A DNA stretch of 64,000 nucleotides from Cunninghamia lanceolata (GCA_027924645.1 BSBN01001017.1:10442501-10506500); one strand, 5' to 3'. Positions 47,364 to 58,981 are shown, numbered from the stretch's first letter. Notes: a model not told the origin generated them from the letters alone. Program-made: numbers and translations.

Positions 47364-47878
47364 GCATTGATGGCAACACTTAGTGAAAAATGACTAAGTG
47401 TTGGAATAACTCCCCCTTACTAAGTATGCTTATGCTTTTCACTATTCTCCAATGCTCCCCCTTTGTTGGATTCCTCATTTTTCACTGCTCTTCAGTCCCC
47501 CTTTGACATCAATGGCAAAGGGTGGGATCCACAAACCAAAATTTACACAAAAATTCTATATACCGGGCCGCATATGTACAAACAATCCTTAAGTTCTATT
47601 TACATATACTTGAGTACATCTCCAAAAATGTTCTTCAATTTTTCTGGCTCACTATCCCAACTCTTCTTCATAGTGTTCAAAATTGAGATATGGCCACTGA
47701 ATAGGAAATCTTGTGATTCTACCATTCACAGATCAATGGGATCACTTGATTGAGCTGCAGGACTTCAGTTAAGGCATTGAACATTGCTTCCATTTTGGGG
47801 GAAATTAGTCCCTGGAGCTCACTCATCCTGTCTTCTATGCTCTCCTTTTCTTTGGTCAATTTCTTTATATTTTCAATC

Positions 47879-48025
47879 TATTGCAAGGTGTGATCCTTGG
47901 TCTTCTTGTTCAGCGCTGCATTGTGGTGGTTTGTGACAAGGGCTTAACCACCTCCCGTGCTTGTTAAGTCAAGTGGTTGTATCAGGCATTAAAAGGTCGA
48001 TCTTTTGGTGCAATGACAACTAACA
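47879..48025 (+). repeat. TRIM left LTR
   Basis: 147 bp, starting TATTGCAAGG where its partner has TGTTGCAAGG. It differs from the right LTR by only about seven substitutions by eye. Confidence 0.9.
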
Positions 48026-48081
48026 GTTGGTATCAAATCCAAGGTCATGGATTCACACCCTGTGCTTGCGCTGGGGGGGAT

Positions 48082-48228
48082 TGTTGCAAGGTGTGACCCT
48101 TGGTCTTCTTGTTCAATGCTGCACTGTGGTGGTTTGTGACAAGGGCTTAACCGCCTCCCGTGCTTGTTAAGTCAAGTGGTTGTATCAGGCATTAAAAGGT
48201 CAATCTTTTGGTGCAATGGCAACTAACA
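48082..48228 (+). repeat. TRIM right LTR
   Basis: 147 bp with TG...CA ends. The near identity to the left copy suggests this is among the youngest insertions in the window. Confidence 0.9.
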
Positions 48229-51200
48229 CAATCAAGCTGATCACCTGACCTTCCTTGCTTGCCACTGATGCTTTCATAGGATCAAAAGAATTTGATACAC
48301 TAGATAATTTTTTCTTAGATACTTTTATTTTATCTTCAAGATCTTCTAAGACTTTAGGACAGGATAAGAAAAATTTATATACATTTCCTCCTTCTGTAAG
48401 AGCATTTTGAATACTCTTTACACTGGCATCCAACACCATTCTATCAACTCCAATCAAACCTTTAAGAGCATCAAATCTTTTATCGTTGAATTCCTTTTGG
48501 ACCTTGACCTCTACAAACTTCTCTAAAGATTCAAAATGAGAGCTTACCAAGTTTATCAAGTTCATTAACTGTCCAGAGGGGGATGCTGAAGAATCCTTCT
48601 GGTATGTTGGCATTCTTTTCTCTAAAATCCTTGATGCCAGACCAAGTAGCTCACTGTCTTCTATGTGAGACTTCAAAATGTCTTCTCTAGCTTTAGCTTG
48701 AGCAATGGAAGCTAGCTTTATCTTTTGTACTAGAGATAATGTGTCAAAATTTATTGGACCTTGGATTATGTCTTGATCTTCTTCATTTTGTTTGTCCTTT
48801 TCCAAAATTTCCTTTGCTGCCTCCGTAGTGTCTCTTGCCCAAGATGATGATGTGTCTATCTAATTCTTACTGGTACTGTCAACTAGATTGTCTTTCTTGG
48901 GCTCATCATCCTTTACAATCTCTTCTTCTTTATCATTTTTCTCCTTGACTTCTTCTGCTTCTTGGTCCTTAGCCTTTTCTGTTTCATGCTCTTTAATCTT
49001 CAATGAATCATCTTCAATTTGATCATCTATTTTAACATTCATCTCTGTATTTACTTTTTTGGATTGATCTAGAGGAGTTTGAATACCTCCTGCATCATTA
49101 GTTTTATCTATCATCTCCTCATCTTCTTTGTTTATTGCTTCCTCTTCTGGAACAGAGGAGTCATCTATTCCAATTTGTTGCTCATTCTTCTGCTACTCTT
49201 CATCATTAGGAATTGATGTTTTATCAGCAAGTTCATCTGAAACCACAAAGAATTTGTTTTTGTCTAATGTTTTCCTTAGAATTTGTTCATTTTCTTGGAC
49301 AACTTCATCTATGTCTCCAATCATCAATTTGTTCATCCTTGTCTTACTCTTGAATTCATTTTTGACCTCTTTAAAACATTTATCTGCTTCTCTGCTAGAG
49401 ATCATCGGACATATAGTGGTTAACACATGTTCCCTCAGCTCCATATCTTTTGCCTTGGCAGCTTCTTTCCTAATTTCCAGAATATCTCTCAAACCTTTTG
49501 GAACTTCTGACAAAATTTCTACTAGTGCTTGATTGAATACATTCAAGTACTTGATAGTGGCTTCTTCCAAAAGTCTTTTGTCAGTATCATTGTAAAGATT
49601 ATAGAATTTAATCAATGGCTTTAAATTCCCATCAACAGTGACTGTCTTAACAATGGTTTTCATAGAGGGAATTGGCTTCTCAATATCAGCCTCTAATTTT
49701 TGCCTCTTGTTTGTCTTGTTGCTTTCGAAAGGCTTCTCTTTTGACACTTTAACAGCTTTAGTGCTTGTGGCCTTCAACTCTTTAAGCTCTTCATCAAAAT
49801 CTATCTTTTCTTCATCCTCCTTTTCCAAACTGTCATATGACCTCTTTGCCTTTACTTTAGTTCTTTTCTTTTCCTTACCAGATGATATGTCTCTAGTTAC
49901 ACTATTTTTACATGTAGTCAATCTTCAATTTCTCCGCAATCAATCACATTGTCTTCTTTTCTTCCAAAATTTGCTTCAACAGGTCTGCAATAGGCTTTTC
50001 TAACTTCAATCATCGTGCCGGATTTAGACATCCACTTACTCGCTGGGGGAATTTGTTGTTCTATGTAGCTCCCCTTGAGCCAGAGCTCCTAATTTAATTC
50101 TTGGAGGAATTACTAGCACTAGATTTCGGTGCGGACCCATCATCATTATTCATTGTACCTTTCTTCACCCATGTATTGTTCATTTCATACTAGACCTTAT
50201 TTACATCAACTTGGCTCTTGCCTTTGTCTTGTCTCTGCTCATTCAGTTTTCTATTTACCAGACCTCTCCTTTCATTATTCTTGCTTCTGTAGAATCTTGC
50301 AATATGACCGGATCAGTTACAATTGAAGCATACAACATTTCTTTGCCCATTTGATTGATTTCCTCTTGATCTACATTGATTAGCCATATGTCCAAATCTA
50401 TTGCATGCAAAGCATTTGCCATTGAAAGAATTGCCATTTCCTCTATTGTTAGAGTTATTCATTATCATATTTATGCATTCATTGGATCTATGACCATACC
50501 TCTTACACTTGAAACATTGACCGGAGAAGAATGGACCACTTTGATTTACTCTGCTTCTGCACTGAGTAGCTCTATGACCAAATTTATTGCAATTGAAACA
50601 ATTTCCATTGAAAGATGGATATCTTTGAGCACTAGGTTGTCTTACTAGAGGTCTTCTATGTTTGTTTCTCCCATTCCTTGATTGAGAATTTCTTTGTCTG
50701 GATCTGGAGCTTTCACCTTTCTCATACCCAAGACCATGCTTATCATCAGCCTTCTTCTGACTCTCAAGCAACACTTCAAGTTTAGCTGAGCTTACTTCTC
50801 CTTGTATTCATTTGCAATTTCTAGGTCATGTTTGAGAAAGACAATTTGCCTTTCAAGTTCCTCCTTATTATATCTATATTCTTGTAGATCTAATTTTAGG
50901 TGGCCAATTGTTCTGTCCATTCTGTAGCATTCTTTTGTTCTTTCCTTCAGAGTTTGATTTAGGTCTTCTTTAGTCTTCTTCCTTTCCTCAATTTCTTTGG
51001 TTAGCCTCATCACCCCAGATTCCATCTCATGTTTTAGAATAGAAACTTCTTTTGTTAGCTTCTCACATTCCTTTGTCTTTTCTTCCAAAGCCTCATTCAT
51101 GCCATTTTATTCAGTAAGATTAGCTTGCTGATGAAGTAGCTCCTTCCTTTTCTCCATTGATTTCTTTAATTTTTCTTTTAGCAAATCAATGCAATCATTA

Positions 51201-51350
51201 GCATCCTTAAGGTTCACTTTTAGGTCATCTACTTCTGCTTTGGACCGGTCAATCTCTTCTAAAGCCAATTGAAGTTGTTCTTTGAGTGAACCCATTGAAA
51301 CTCCTTCCTAGATCTTCCTCAAGCTATTAAACTTCTTTCAAGGAACCTTT

Positions 51351-51361
51351 CTCTGATACCA
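51351..51361 (-). other. C3 primer-binding site
   Basis: On - TGGTATCAGAG, initiator tRNA-Met type, 2 nt from the 5' LTR. Confidence 0.9.
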
Positions 51362-51363
51362 AT

Positions 51364-52478
51364 TGTTGGAATTAGGCCAGACAACTAAGAGGGGGAGTGA
51401 ATTAGTTGTCCCAAAACTTTAACACTTGCAGCAATTAATTCTTCTTTACAACTTAAAAATAGATTAATGATGTAAACATTAAAGCATGAATCATCAACAC
51501 ATGAGCAGAAACAAAATGAACACACATAACACCAAAATTTTTAATGTGGAAAACTAGTTAAGGGAAAACCACAGTGTGGGTTAACCCACAAGAATTAATA
51601 CCCTGTTAAAAGTATACAAATGGGGAAGGCGCATGCCTTTGGGCTCACTGCCTAGAGCTCACTGCCTATAGAAATGATTACAAGAAGATTACAGAGTGTT
51701 TGAATTGATGAATAGCATCTACCAATGCAAAAATTTAGTTCTCGTTAAGTACAGAATACTAATCTTACACACTTCATCCTTGCTCTACCTTGTTTACTAT
51801 TTTTCCATGATCTAGTCCTCAGATGTCTTCTCCTTCACACTTCTTTTTGCCCTCTTCATACTTACTTCATCATCACATCACAATTGCACACAAAAATACT
51901 CGAATCCATCAGCTATATATATCTACATCAATAAATTCAATCAACTGTAGTCAGCTTCAAGAAAACTTAGAACATTTATTAAAAACTCTGCTCTGTCAGC
52001 TGAATCCATGCACAAATAATAACACAGACCAAAAACTTGTGTTCTCAAATCATCAATCATGTCGGCCAATACCATTGATTGTCACTAATTGCTTATCCAA
52101 CAACTTTTCTGTATCCGGACCAAGATCAAATACTATGTCAGCCTATTCTTCTTTTGACTATGCTAACTAACTAGACCCTGATACTCAAATGCTTATATCT
52201 TTTGAATCCTTCATCACCAAAGGCTAAGATTCTAGACTTAGATAGTCCTGACAATCCTTATCACTCCCTCAGATCCATAGTACACTGTGATTTACCACCG
52301 GAGAGATCTGGACCAAGATACCAGACCTTGTCACATGCTTTATTTCTAACATCCAGACTTAGACAAATCCTCACTCTGACTTTCGGTATGAACAAATCAT
52401 GTAATGCGGATGTGTAGGATAGACTTAGTTGCCATCAATGACAACACTTGTCATGTGTAGTAGTGTCTCTTGCCAACA
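51364..52478 (-). repeat. C3 5' LTR
   Basis: 1115-bp partner of 46261-47350, with a short extra segment near 51930-51960. Confidence 0.92.
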
Positions 52479-53852
52479 AGGGAAGGATAGGATGAGTTTA
52501 GGGATAAACTATTGATGTCCTATGTTCCCTTTTCCTATTAATTATGATTGTGTAACTATTTTAGATTAGGTTTTTGCAAGCTAGCTTCATTCAACAAGAA
52601 TGAAACCCTAATTCCCTAATTAGACCTTAATAACAAAATTTTTGACAAAGATACTGATATACTAATTACAGAAACACAAAGAGGATAGTACTGAGAAAGT
52701 GTACCTAGAAACAAAGCAGCTGATGGACTAGGGCAATGTCCCAGAAATTCCTAACTATCAAAATCTTCTGTATCAGATGTTTTTTAATCTTTAGAGGATC
52801 CTAGATCCAAAAGAAATCACCTCCCAAAAGTATCAAAATCCTGAAATCCAAATTTTGTGATGACTGTGTCTGCAATATCCATCTTTCTATCACTCCTTTC
52901 TGTCAGATCTTGACAAATGCAACCTACACATGCACAAGGAGGAGAAATATGGTTGCGGCTATATAGGAGCTTGCCTTAGTCAAGCCCCATTTTTGGTATT
53001 CCTACCTCAACAATAGCCAAAGATGAAGATCTATAGATGTGTGTATTCATCTAACAAATGTGTATGCAAAAAATACAAAACCCTAGATGACTCAATCATC
53101 AAGGAAAGATCAACAATTTGTTCCACACAATGAACAAACACTTCACCTCAAGGAGATGAAAACAATAAATACTTGCATGAATAAGAAGGTGAATCAACAA
53201 TGTCTGCGGAGGATCTCCAAGCTTGATGTTGGAGGCTTCAACTCTTCTCCTGATCATGCAAAAGGTGTACAATCTCTAGGAAGAGAAAGATAGTCTCAAG
53301 ATCTTGATTCCTAATCTCCATCCATTGTCTCCATGATAGTAAATTCAAATAACTTCCAAGAGTTTCAATAAATCACTCATCTTCAATAGCAACTTTGGCA
53401 GAGTTTTGGCATAAAGATTGTGTGTAATAAAATAATTTTCAAATGTCTTTAAAGATCTAATATTAGTAATTTCAAATTTTGAAATAAGATGTTGACATCG
53501 CATGAAAAATGAAAGTTTGAAAATAGAATCCTGGAATGTACGGTGAGAGCTGACATCCCTCCAAAATTCAGGACCCCAGAAAATAGGGTGGGACAAGGGT
53601 GCAAGCACCCAAGTCCAAGCCCTGATTTCTTGCTTAGGACTACCTCAAGGAGGTTAGGGGATCCCAAATCCAAGTTTACTTTTCACCTTTAGTCTTCAAT
53701 TATTTCAAAATGTGACATTCTTCCAGTCAGCATAGGTCAATCAGGGTTTAGGAAGGTCTAAAAAAAACTAGGTTGAAAGGTCACCAAAGGAGAGGAGCTA
53801 AACCATGGGAAATTGTACCATTCCATATAGGAGGACAATTTCTAACATAACA

Positions 53853-54985
53853 CCCGATAAATAAACTCGATAAAATCAACTTAGGACTAGACTAATCTTC
53901 CTATAATGGACACTTTTTGGAGTTTGTGGGATAAAGGTCCAATGTACCCAAGCACCCTGGTCCCATTTGGGAATTTTAGCCCCACTTTGTGGTGTCAACT
54001 TGAGACACTCCTTTGGTTTGTATTTGTCAACTTATTTAAGTTTTATTTGTCATGAGTGAGCGGGAATGCACATTTAAATGTGTGTTGTAGTTCATTTTAC
54101 ACTTAGATGACCATGAGCTTATGAGAAGGAATTATCTTGTGATATTGTGATCTATGCTAAGGTATTCTTCATACTTGGAGTGTTATCTTCTTGTGGATGC
54201 CATTGAAGTTTGTTTACATGCTTTGAAGGAAGTTTGAATCTCTCTTCATCACTCTCCTTTGTTCGTGTAGGATCTTAAATCATCTTCATCAACTAAGGTC
54301 ATCTCCTTTGTGGTTATTATCATCATTATCATTCATTATTCATCATATTGTTGCAGATCTGGCCTCTGCCCTCCTAGGGCATGCACTCTTGGATCTAATC
54401 ATCACTGTAGTAGATGTGGGAACACCAACATGAGGTTTGACTGAGGCATACCCTTAAACACAACACAACCTTTTCCTCTCTTTGTGTGTGCAGGTCAAAC
54501 AAACAGGTTTCGGGAGTTGATTTCTGGTAAGAAGGCAAAGTAGATAGGTACAGGTTTGGTGACATCAGATTTTCTACTAAACCCTAAAAAATTCTTAGGG
54601 CACCCAAATGCCCTAGTCCTGAGCATTTCTACTATAAAATGTAGGTTATGAATCCTTCCCTGATCTCTATTGTGCTTTTGGTTTTCAGGGATCTGACTTT
54701 GTTTATTAATTATATGTTCTTCATCAGATTCCAGGGTTTGGTCATTAGTCTTAGCTTGCTTTTTTGACTTTGGTTGAACTTGGTTGATCCATCTATATAC
54801 AACAAAATTGAAGAACCCTTGTAGTTTGGCTTTCCTTCTTGGGTATAAGCCAAGTTCAGTTTGTGTCCTAATGTTTTTAGAAGAGGGTTTTGACCTAGTT
54901 TAACTCCTTAGGCTAGATCACACTTCTCTACAAGTCTACAAGTTCTAATTCTTTTCAACTCATTTGTCTTCTCCCTTTTCCATCT
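53853..54985 (+). repeat. G3 LTR, remainder after E
   Basis: It continues the LTR started at 26735; AAACGATAAAAATC before E and CCCGATAAATAAACTCG after it suit one sequence. 54440-54530 and 54830-54905 resemble 61310-61400 and 61845-61900 in the F LTR (shared TTTGAYTGAGGCA, CAGTTTGTGTCC, GAGGGTTT phrases). The end near 54985 is set by TTTTCC then TTTTGGTG, as at the F LTR end. It overlaps the end of a coding-like remnant on -, so this limit is uncertain. Confidence 0.55.
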
Positions 54986-57900
54986 TTTGGTGTTGAATTC
55001 TATTGAACATAATGTAGGATTGTCTGTTCACATCAGTAATAGACTCCTTTACATCATCTAATTTGTACTCCACAAAACTAATAATAGAGTCACCAATAAT
55101 TTCTAGACCCTTAGCTTCCAAAGTCACTTCTTCAATTACCTTGATGGTAGTTCACATTTGCATGTATTGGCTCATTTTCAAATAAGAGGCTTCGTTGTGA
55201 TCATTTGTTAGGTGGAAATCACATACCAGATGGGTGGTTGGATTCCTAGATAGCGGTGTCTCCATAGCCAACTAGTGGGTGGATGGTGGAAACATGGAAA
55301 CAATAATATTATATACAGTGAAATTTCATGTTAGGATGTCTTGATACATAGGCTTTTGTTGTTGTATATGACGTATTTTTTTCAAATTAATTATATCATT
55401 AGCTAGCTTCTATAATAAGGGTTTATTGAAGAAGATGATACTACTATTTGTATTTTCCCTTTATGATTTTTTTTCTTACATTTTGTATCCATTAGTAAAT
55501 CATCTACAATTTAAATGGCTAAAGCTTGAAAAACACTAGGGTTTGCACCTCTCACTCTTCTTAGATGGAAAACAACATTAGGAGATTGCACATTTATAAA
55601 GAAGCATTTTTACTTCTCTGGGGTAGGTCTCTTAGTTGCTTCAATCTTGTTCACCAACTTGTTAAACTTGGCCATAAACTCTCTTTTGGCTTCATGCATC
55701 TTTTTCCTTCATTTGTGTGAGTTGAGCTAAAAGTGAATGCTCATCTTTAGCACTCTTGCACCTTTCTTCAAATTTGCACTTCATATCCTCCTAGTTGGTG
55801 ATAGAACCTACTTGTAAATAGTAAAACCACTCAGTAACAAAGTCAACAAACATTTAAACAAATACCCTAATGAAAATATCTTCATGCTACACTCTAAGAA
55901 CAACATGGGTAGATATGAATGCTGATATGTTCTAATATGTACTTATTTTTCCACCACCTCTCAATTTAGGAATGATTTTGTGTGAACCATGAAAAAATCA
56001 TGTACCTAGTCTTGCATGGTACTGATGTACCTATTATTTTAAATTTCCAAAGATTTCATACCCAAAACATGGTTGGCCAACTTCTATTATGCCTTGGGGT
56101 GTTGCAATTGGTCCTCTAGCATTGGTTGACTTAGAGAGGAACTATCAACTATATTTTGACACCCTATTTGGTAGGATAAGAAGATAGACTTGTAGATTGG
56201 GAATTCTATCAAACACTTTGTAGGGATAAATTAAAATTAGATTTTTCCTTCAAAATGAAGAAAGGGTCTTGCACATCTTTCTTTTTATCATCTAAGTGAA
56301 TTTTTTGTAGCCAATTTGTAAAACACATTAACATTTTGGTTGTACAATATTTATGGGATCTGCGAGAGGATCTTGATTTGGGAGAATTAACAAAATCCTA
56401 ATTACAACTTCTAGAAATAGATTTCTCTATATATTTGTGTGTGCTTCCATCCTAATATCTTTTTGAAGATCTTTGTTCAAACCAACATCAATTTTGTGAT
56501 ATTCCCTATTATTTATATAATTTCTCCAAGTGAGATTGAATAAATTTATGATGATGTCTGCTTGTTCAATTTATAGAAAATTAATGTTTGGTTGCAATAC
56601 CAGAGGACCATTTCACTAGATCATCATTCATGTTTATGTATATATTTATATATTTCAAAAAAATTTAGATAAAGGACAATTGCTATGATTTGATCAAATC
56701 CCCAATAGTCACAAAAAAAATTTAGAAAATGGACTTGTACTTATCAAATCAATAATAAATATTGGGATAAAATCCCCTCCTCAAGGTGGTGAGGTTGCCT
56801 TATTAAAATACAAAACTAAAATCTAATATAAAGCTATTCCCTTTACAAAATCACATTTGGGGTTTTCAAGATTTTACAAATATTTAAATTGGATAAAATA
56901 ATTAATATGTAGGTTTAGTCAAGTATCGTAGCTTCTCACAGAAAGAATAAATATAGAAGAAATGAATGAAACTAATGGCAGTAAATGCAGGTTGCATAGA
57001 AAAGATTTAGATAATGATAAATCACATTCAACATACAAAATAATACAATAACAAGTATAAATGAGACACAAAGTTTAGATTTGAAACTTAATCATTCTGA
57101 AAAATTGCAAAGATCAAATTCTTTCCTCTCTACAATCTTTACAAAATTTATCAAAACTCCAAAAAAATCCCTTTTCTCAATTGGTGAATATTTAAAATTT
57201 ATAGATCCCATAGCCCATAACTTCTAATACCACTTACATAATTTCCCTTTTTACAACCTTAGGTAAATAAAAGAATATTAAAATATATTTTTCTCATTTC
57301 AAATGTACAAAAATAACATTTAAATATTAAATTTTACAAACATTAATGTTATTCCAAATAATTAGTCATTACATTCAAGCTAAAAATTGACATACGAATG
57401 GCTATCATGTTTATTCATGCTTGCTTTTCCTTCTTGATGTTGTTGTCAATTTGTATTCTTTTTCTTCTTCATTTAAATGATCTTGTGAGAATTATTGTAT
57501 ACTATCAAAGGGTTATTTTACTACATTCATATTTGACCCATGTGAATACTAGAAATGGATGTCTCTCAAGATGATAGCATTTTAATTTTTCCTAGAATCT
57601 ATATGATTCGTAGGAAACTACTAAAAAACATCAAATAAAATGTTTATCTTCATAAGACCATTAATAGTTACCTTAGTGGTACCACCTTTAACTAAATCCA
57701 TTAATTCTTTAATGAAGAATTTACTTGAATTCACAAGATGTTGTTCATTGAATAAAGAATAGGGTATGACCTCAACAAGAACTTGAATGTTAGGCAATGT
57801 GTTATTATTGGTATTTTTAACCTTTGTAAGTTTATTTTTGCTCTCTTGTAGGATTTGGATTCTCTATTTGGTCAACTTATTATAAATGGATCTTGGGATT

Positions 57901-58200
57901 ATTTCCATCAAGGATATCATTTAAAAATAGGCTAGAAAAATCCATTTTCATCATTTCATAGACTTGTTGGTAGATTATCTTCCAATGCTAATAATTCTTG
58001 ATCAATTTTCTCTCCTAATTCCTCCAATGAACTAATATAATCATTTAAATCTTATGATATAACATAATAGATTCCCTAATAATATTTGAACCTTGAAGGA
58101 GAAGAGAATTTGTCCATGCCCTGGTGGCTTGAATAGTTCCTCCAATTTCACCTGTAACTAGCAAGTTTTTATTTAAATCAATAAAAGGTGGGATAGGTGC
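54960..58200 (-). pseudogene. Scattered coding-like remnants of an unknown long ORF
   Basis: My own translation of - finds peptide-like blocks in order. 58200-57900: GGTIQATRAWTNSLLLQG, then LEELGEKIDQELLALEDN after a shift. 57890-57600: NIQVLVEVIPYSLF, KFFIKELMDLVKGGTTKV. 56160-55930: QPMLEDQLQHPKA, HVLGMKSLEI. 55815-55610: KFEERCKSAKDEHSLLAQL, helical, with a stop at 55610. 55265-54960: METPLSRNPTTHLVCDFHLT to a TGA at 54960, with one internal stop. No family is recognised. It may be the extra ORF of a Tat element or an old gene; long gaps between blocks are AT-rich and unreadable. Confidence 0.35.
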
Positions 58201-58258
58201 AAAAGAATCAACTATGCCAACTAAATATTATATGTAGGTTTTAAGATTAGATATAGAT

Positions 58259-58567
58259 GTAGTTATCCCAAGATAAAGATTCCTAAGAGATAATCACAAG
58301 AATCAAAGAAGATCAACATGATAGAATAACAATAATCTATACAAATGTTGTATGTGTGTATGTATTATGTAATAGTACAATAAGAAACCTAATATAGGCC
58401 AAGGTGAGACATAGGACAACATTGGATTATGAAAATTTTCATAATCATATGAAATGAGACACAAAGAGATAACTCTCCTAATTGTGCACCTTAAGTGAGC
58501 TTAACAACCTAGGTGTGAATAGGTCATAGAAGAAACTAGTTAGGGAAAAACCTTGTTCACACCAACA
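58259..58567 (-). repeat. Likely Copia 3' LTR fragment with PPT
   Basis: On - an LTR-like start TGTTGGTGTGAACAAGG (58567 downward) follows CTTAAGGGGGG (58568-58578), a PPT. The inner end is undefined. No RT or RNase H is recognisable upstream, so most of the element is gone or too decayed. Confidence 0.5.
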
Positions 58568-58752
58568 CCCCCCTTAAGTGCAACTTAGGGAGGAACAAAC
58601 AAATGTAAAAATGAAAAGATAGGTCCCAATAACAAAAGCATGATGAGGTACCCATTTATAAATTATTTCTCACAAATAGAGAAAAGGAGAAAACCCATAG
58701 GGAAAAACTCATCCTGCAAAGAGAGAAAACATACAGAGAAAACATGAAAAAG

Positions 58753-58981
58753 TAAAGGAAGGAGGAATCAAGAAGACCCACCAAGGACAACTTCCTTCAC
58801 CAAGATACAATAGATATCCCCACATAGGATATAAAATAAGAGAAGTGTTAATAAAACATGTAGATAAAACATTCAAAAAAGTGAAGGAAGGAGGACCCAA
58901 GAAGACTCCCCAAGGACAACTTCCTTCACCAAGATATAATAGATATTCCCCCATAGGATAGAAAATAAGAGAAGTATTAAT
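58753..58981. repeat. Two-copy ~100-bp tandem repeat
   Basis: 58753-58856 and 58880-58981 share GAAGGAGG, CCAAGGACAACTTCCTTC, ATAGATAT and AAATAAGAGAAGT with few changes. A - ORF of 111 codons across it (58709-59044) is just the repeat read twice. It lies in the presumed 3' untranslated part of the Copia remnant. Confidence 0.8.

Larger units (their letters stand above)
47879..48228 (+). mobile_element. TRIM: 350-bp terminal-repeat retrotransposon in miniature
   Basis: Two 147-bp direct repeats (47879-48025, 48082-48228) flank 56 bp. The second starts TGTTGCAAGG and both end CTAACA. The core starts with TTGGTATCAAATCC, a diverged initiator tRNA-Met PBS, and ends with CTGGGGGGGAT, a PPT. The perfect TSD CAATC is at 47874-47878 and 48229-48233. 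It has no coding capacity. It interrupts the C3 ORF; reading continues on the far side. It does not resemble Cassandra, whose LTRs carry 5S rRNA-like sequence. Confidence 0.9.
47719..51295 (-). pseudogene. C3 gag-like polyprotein (coiled coils and zinc knuckles), split by a TRIM
   Basis: It starts at ATG 51295, 55 nt inside the PBS, and would be about 1,070 codons without the TRIM. Residues 1-170 are strong heptads (LKEQLQLALEEIDRSKAEVD). SQKKADDKHGLGYEKGESS (~50760) is a phrase common before knuckles in Copia-type gag. CCHC knuckles are CFNCNKFGHRATQC (50600-50559), CFKCKRYGHRSNEC (~50516) and CFACNRFGHMANQC (~50414); a fourth near 50325 is broken. A Lys/Glu-rich region and a helical C-terminus follow, ending IENIKKLTKEKESIEDRM and the stop at 47719-47721. 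A stop at 51107 and a frameshift near 50790 disable it. It is probably an RNA-binding structural protein. Confidence 0.82.
46261..52478 (-). mobile_element. C3: gag-only LTR retrotransposon (TR-GAG-like)
   Basis: It is a 6218-bp element with a perfect TSD AGGGA (46256-46260, 52479-52483). LTRs 46261-47350 and 51364-52478 begin TGTTGG and end CCAACA. The PPT (47351-47363) and Met-type PBS (51351-51361) are in place. Inside is one long gag-like reading frame and no protease, integrase, RT or RNase H. LTR wording is close to C1 and C2, so those could be its helpers; that is inference. A TRIM sits in its coding region. Confidence 0.92.
26843..53852 (-). mobile_element. E: Tat-type gypsy element with antisense PMD ORF, carrying three nested insertions
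   Basis: 5' LTR 46185-53852 and 3' LTR 26843-29897 are homologous, and each is split by a later insertion. Removing S1, C2 and C3 with one TSD copy each leaves about 11.9 kb. On -: PBS at 46170-46184, first ORF plus protease, RT, RNase H, archaeal-type RNase H and integrase (45917-40727), then an ORF on the opposite strand, then the PPT (29898-29912). Outer flanks CCTAA and CCCGA match at three of five positions, a weak decayed TSD. The second RNase H domain places it in the Tat clade. Confidence 0.88.
46185..53852 (-). repeat. E 5' LTR (interrupted by C3)
   Basis: Its parts are 46185-46260 and 52484-53852, with C3 between. It matches 26843-29897 once S1 is removed, including TATATA at 52960-52965. 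Confidence 0.9.

Noticed and set aside
47881..48228. A tRNA-derived SINE suggested by a GGATTCACACC B-box-like string
   Set aside because: The direct 147-bp repeats, PBS, PPT and 5-bp TSD explain the structure fully as a TRIM. There is no poly(A) tail and no A box at the right spacing.
49128..50003. Long + ORFs (134 and 121 codons) opposite the C3 polyprotein
   Set aside because: They are antisense shadows of a Lys/Glu-rich coding frame, giving Ser/Leu/Phe-rich products.
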